Origin: Erysipelotrichaceae bacterium
GTDB lineage: Bacteria; Bacillota_I; Bacilli_A; Erysipelotrichales; Erysipelotrichaceae
Direction of reading: 5' to 3'
Length of the DNA: 50,525 bases
Assembly (NCBI GenBank): GCA_024684175.1
Contig: JAIKXJ010000013.1
Coordinates: 1-50,525 of the forward strand
Below the pieces are notes generated by a model, which was not told where the DNA came from, searched no databases, and worked only from the letters and a program-made list of their open reading frames with translations. The first letter of the stretch is position 1; each line of letters opens with the position of its first letter. Position numbers and translations under genes: made by a program. Below, in pieces: positions 50,466 to 50,525 of the stretch.

Positions 50466-50525
<60 letters not shown>

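Overview
This window is chromosomal housekeeping DNA of a low-to-mid GC Bacillota bacterium, most likely a member of the Erysipelotrichia. This is an inference from gene content: RNase J, HrcA/CIRCE, Prp with an N-terminally extended L27, a short DnaE-type polymerase, ComG pseudopilins, an HdiR-like repressor, the MEP enzyme IspG and DivIB. I see no insertion sequence, prophage, integron or CRISPR array. Coding density is very high, genes often overlap by 1-14 nt, and most operons end in clear hairpin-plus-T terminators.

Layout. 0-4.8 kb: rnj and def on the minus strand, divergent from ftsW-rsmD-coaD. 4.8-12.2 kb: heat-shock block hrcA-grpE-dnaK-dnaJ and then clpB, with three CIRCE operators. 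12.2-16.9 kb: a cold-shock protein, a possible 33-residue ORF, a GH13 enzyme, an S66 peptidase, a threonine aldolase and a Crp-family regulator. 16.9-21.5 kb: a lipoprotein/permease pair without an ATPase, a polysaccharide deacetylase, a WYL-type regulator and an unknown membrane protein. 21.5-25.2 kb: ispG, csoR and copA (with a fused CopZ) on the minus strand. 25.2-31 kb: dnaE, a two-component system and a methyltransferase. 31-33.5 kb: rplU-prp-rpmA and obgE. 33.5-37.5 kb: a three-gene ABC importer with a cre-like site. 37.5-39.4 kb: ruvAB and rpmG. 39.4-44.2 kb: a metallo-beta-lactamase-fold hydrolase, comGA-GG and efp. 44.2-47.6 kb: trxB, an 82-residue protein and a Y-family polymerase on the minus strand, divergent from an XRE-S24 repressor and a 77-residue membrane protein. 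47.6-50.3 kb: murG-murB-divIB. The right edge has tRNA-Phe and a cut initiator tRNA-Met on the minus strand.

Two signals stand out. First, eight transcription units have a -10-like hexamer exactly 6 nt before the start codon and no Shine-Dalgarno sequence (def, ftsW, S66 peptidase, WYL regulator, ispG, dnaE, ruvA, Y-family polymerase); murG has 7 nt. This predicts mRNAs beginning at the start codon, an unusual feature for a Bacillota genome. Second, 45.1-47.5 kb looks like a compact SOS module: a self-cleaving type XRE-S24 repressor, a divergent translesion polymerase with a small partner, two matching CTTGA-N7-TCAAG operators placed in the two promoters, and a small membrane protein translationally coupled to the repressor, next to cell-division genes. 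Other points are a Crp-like site at exactly -41.5 of a promoter, a possible internal start that would make free CopZ from copA, a 137-nt comGF/comGG overlap, an EF-P without the usual PGKG loop, and a DnaE with a degenerate PHP metal site.
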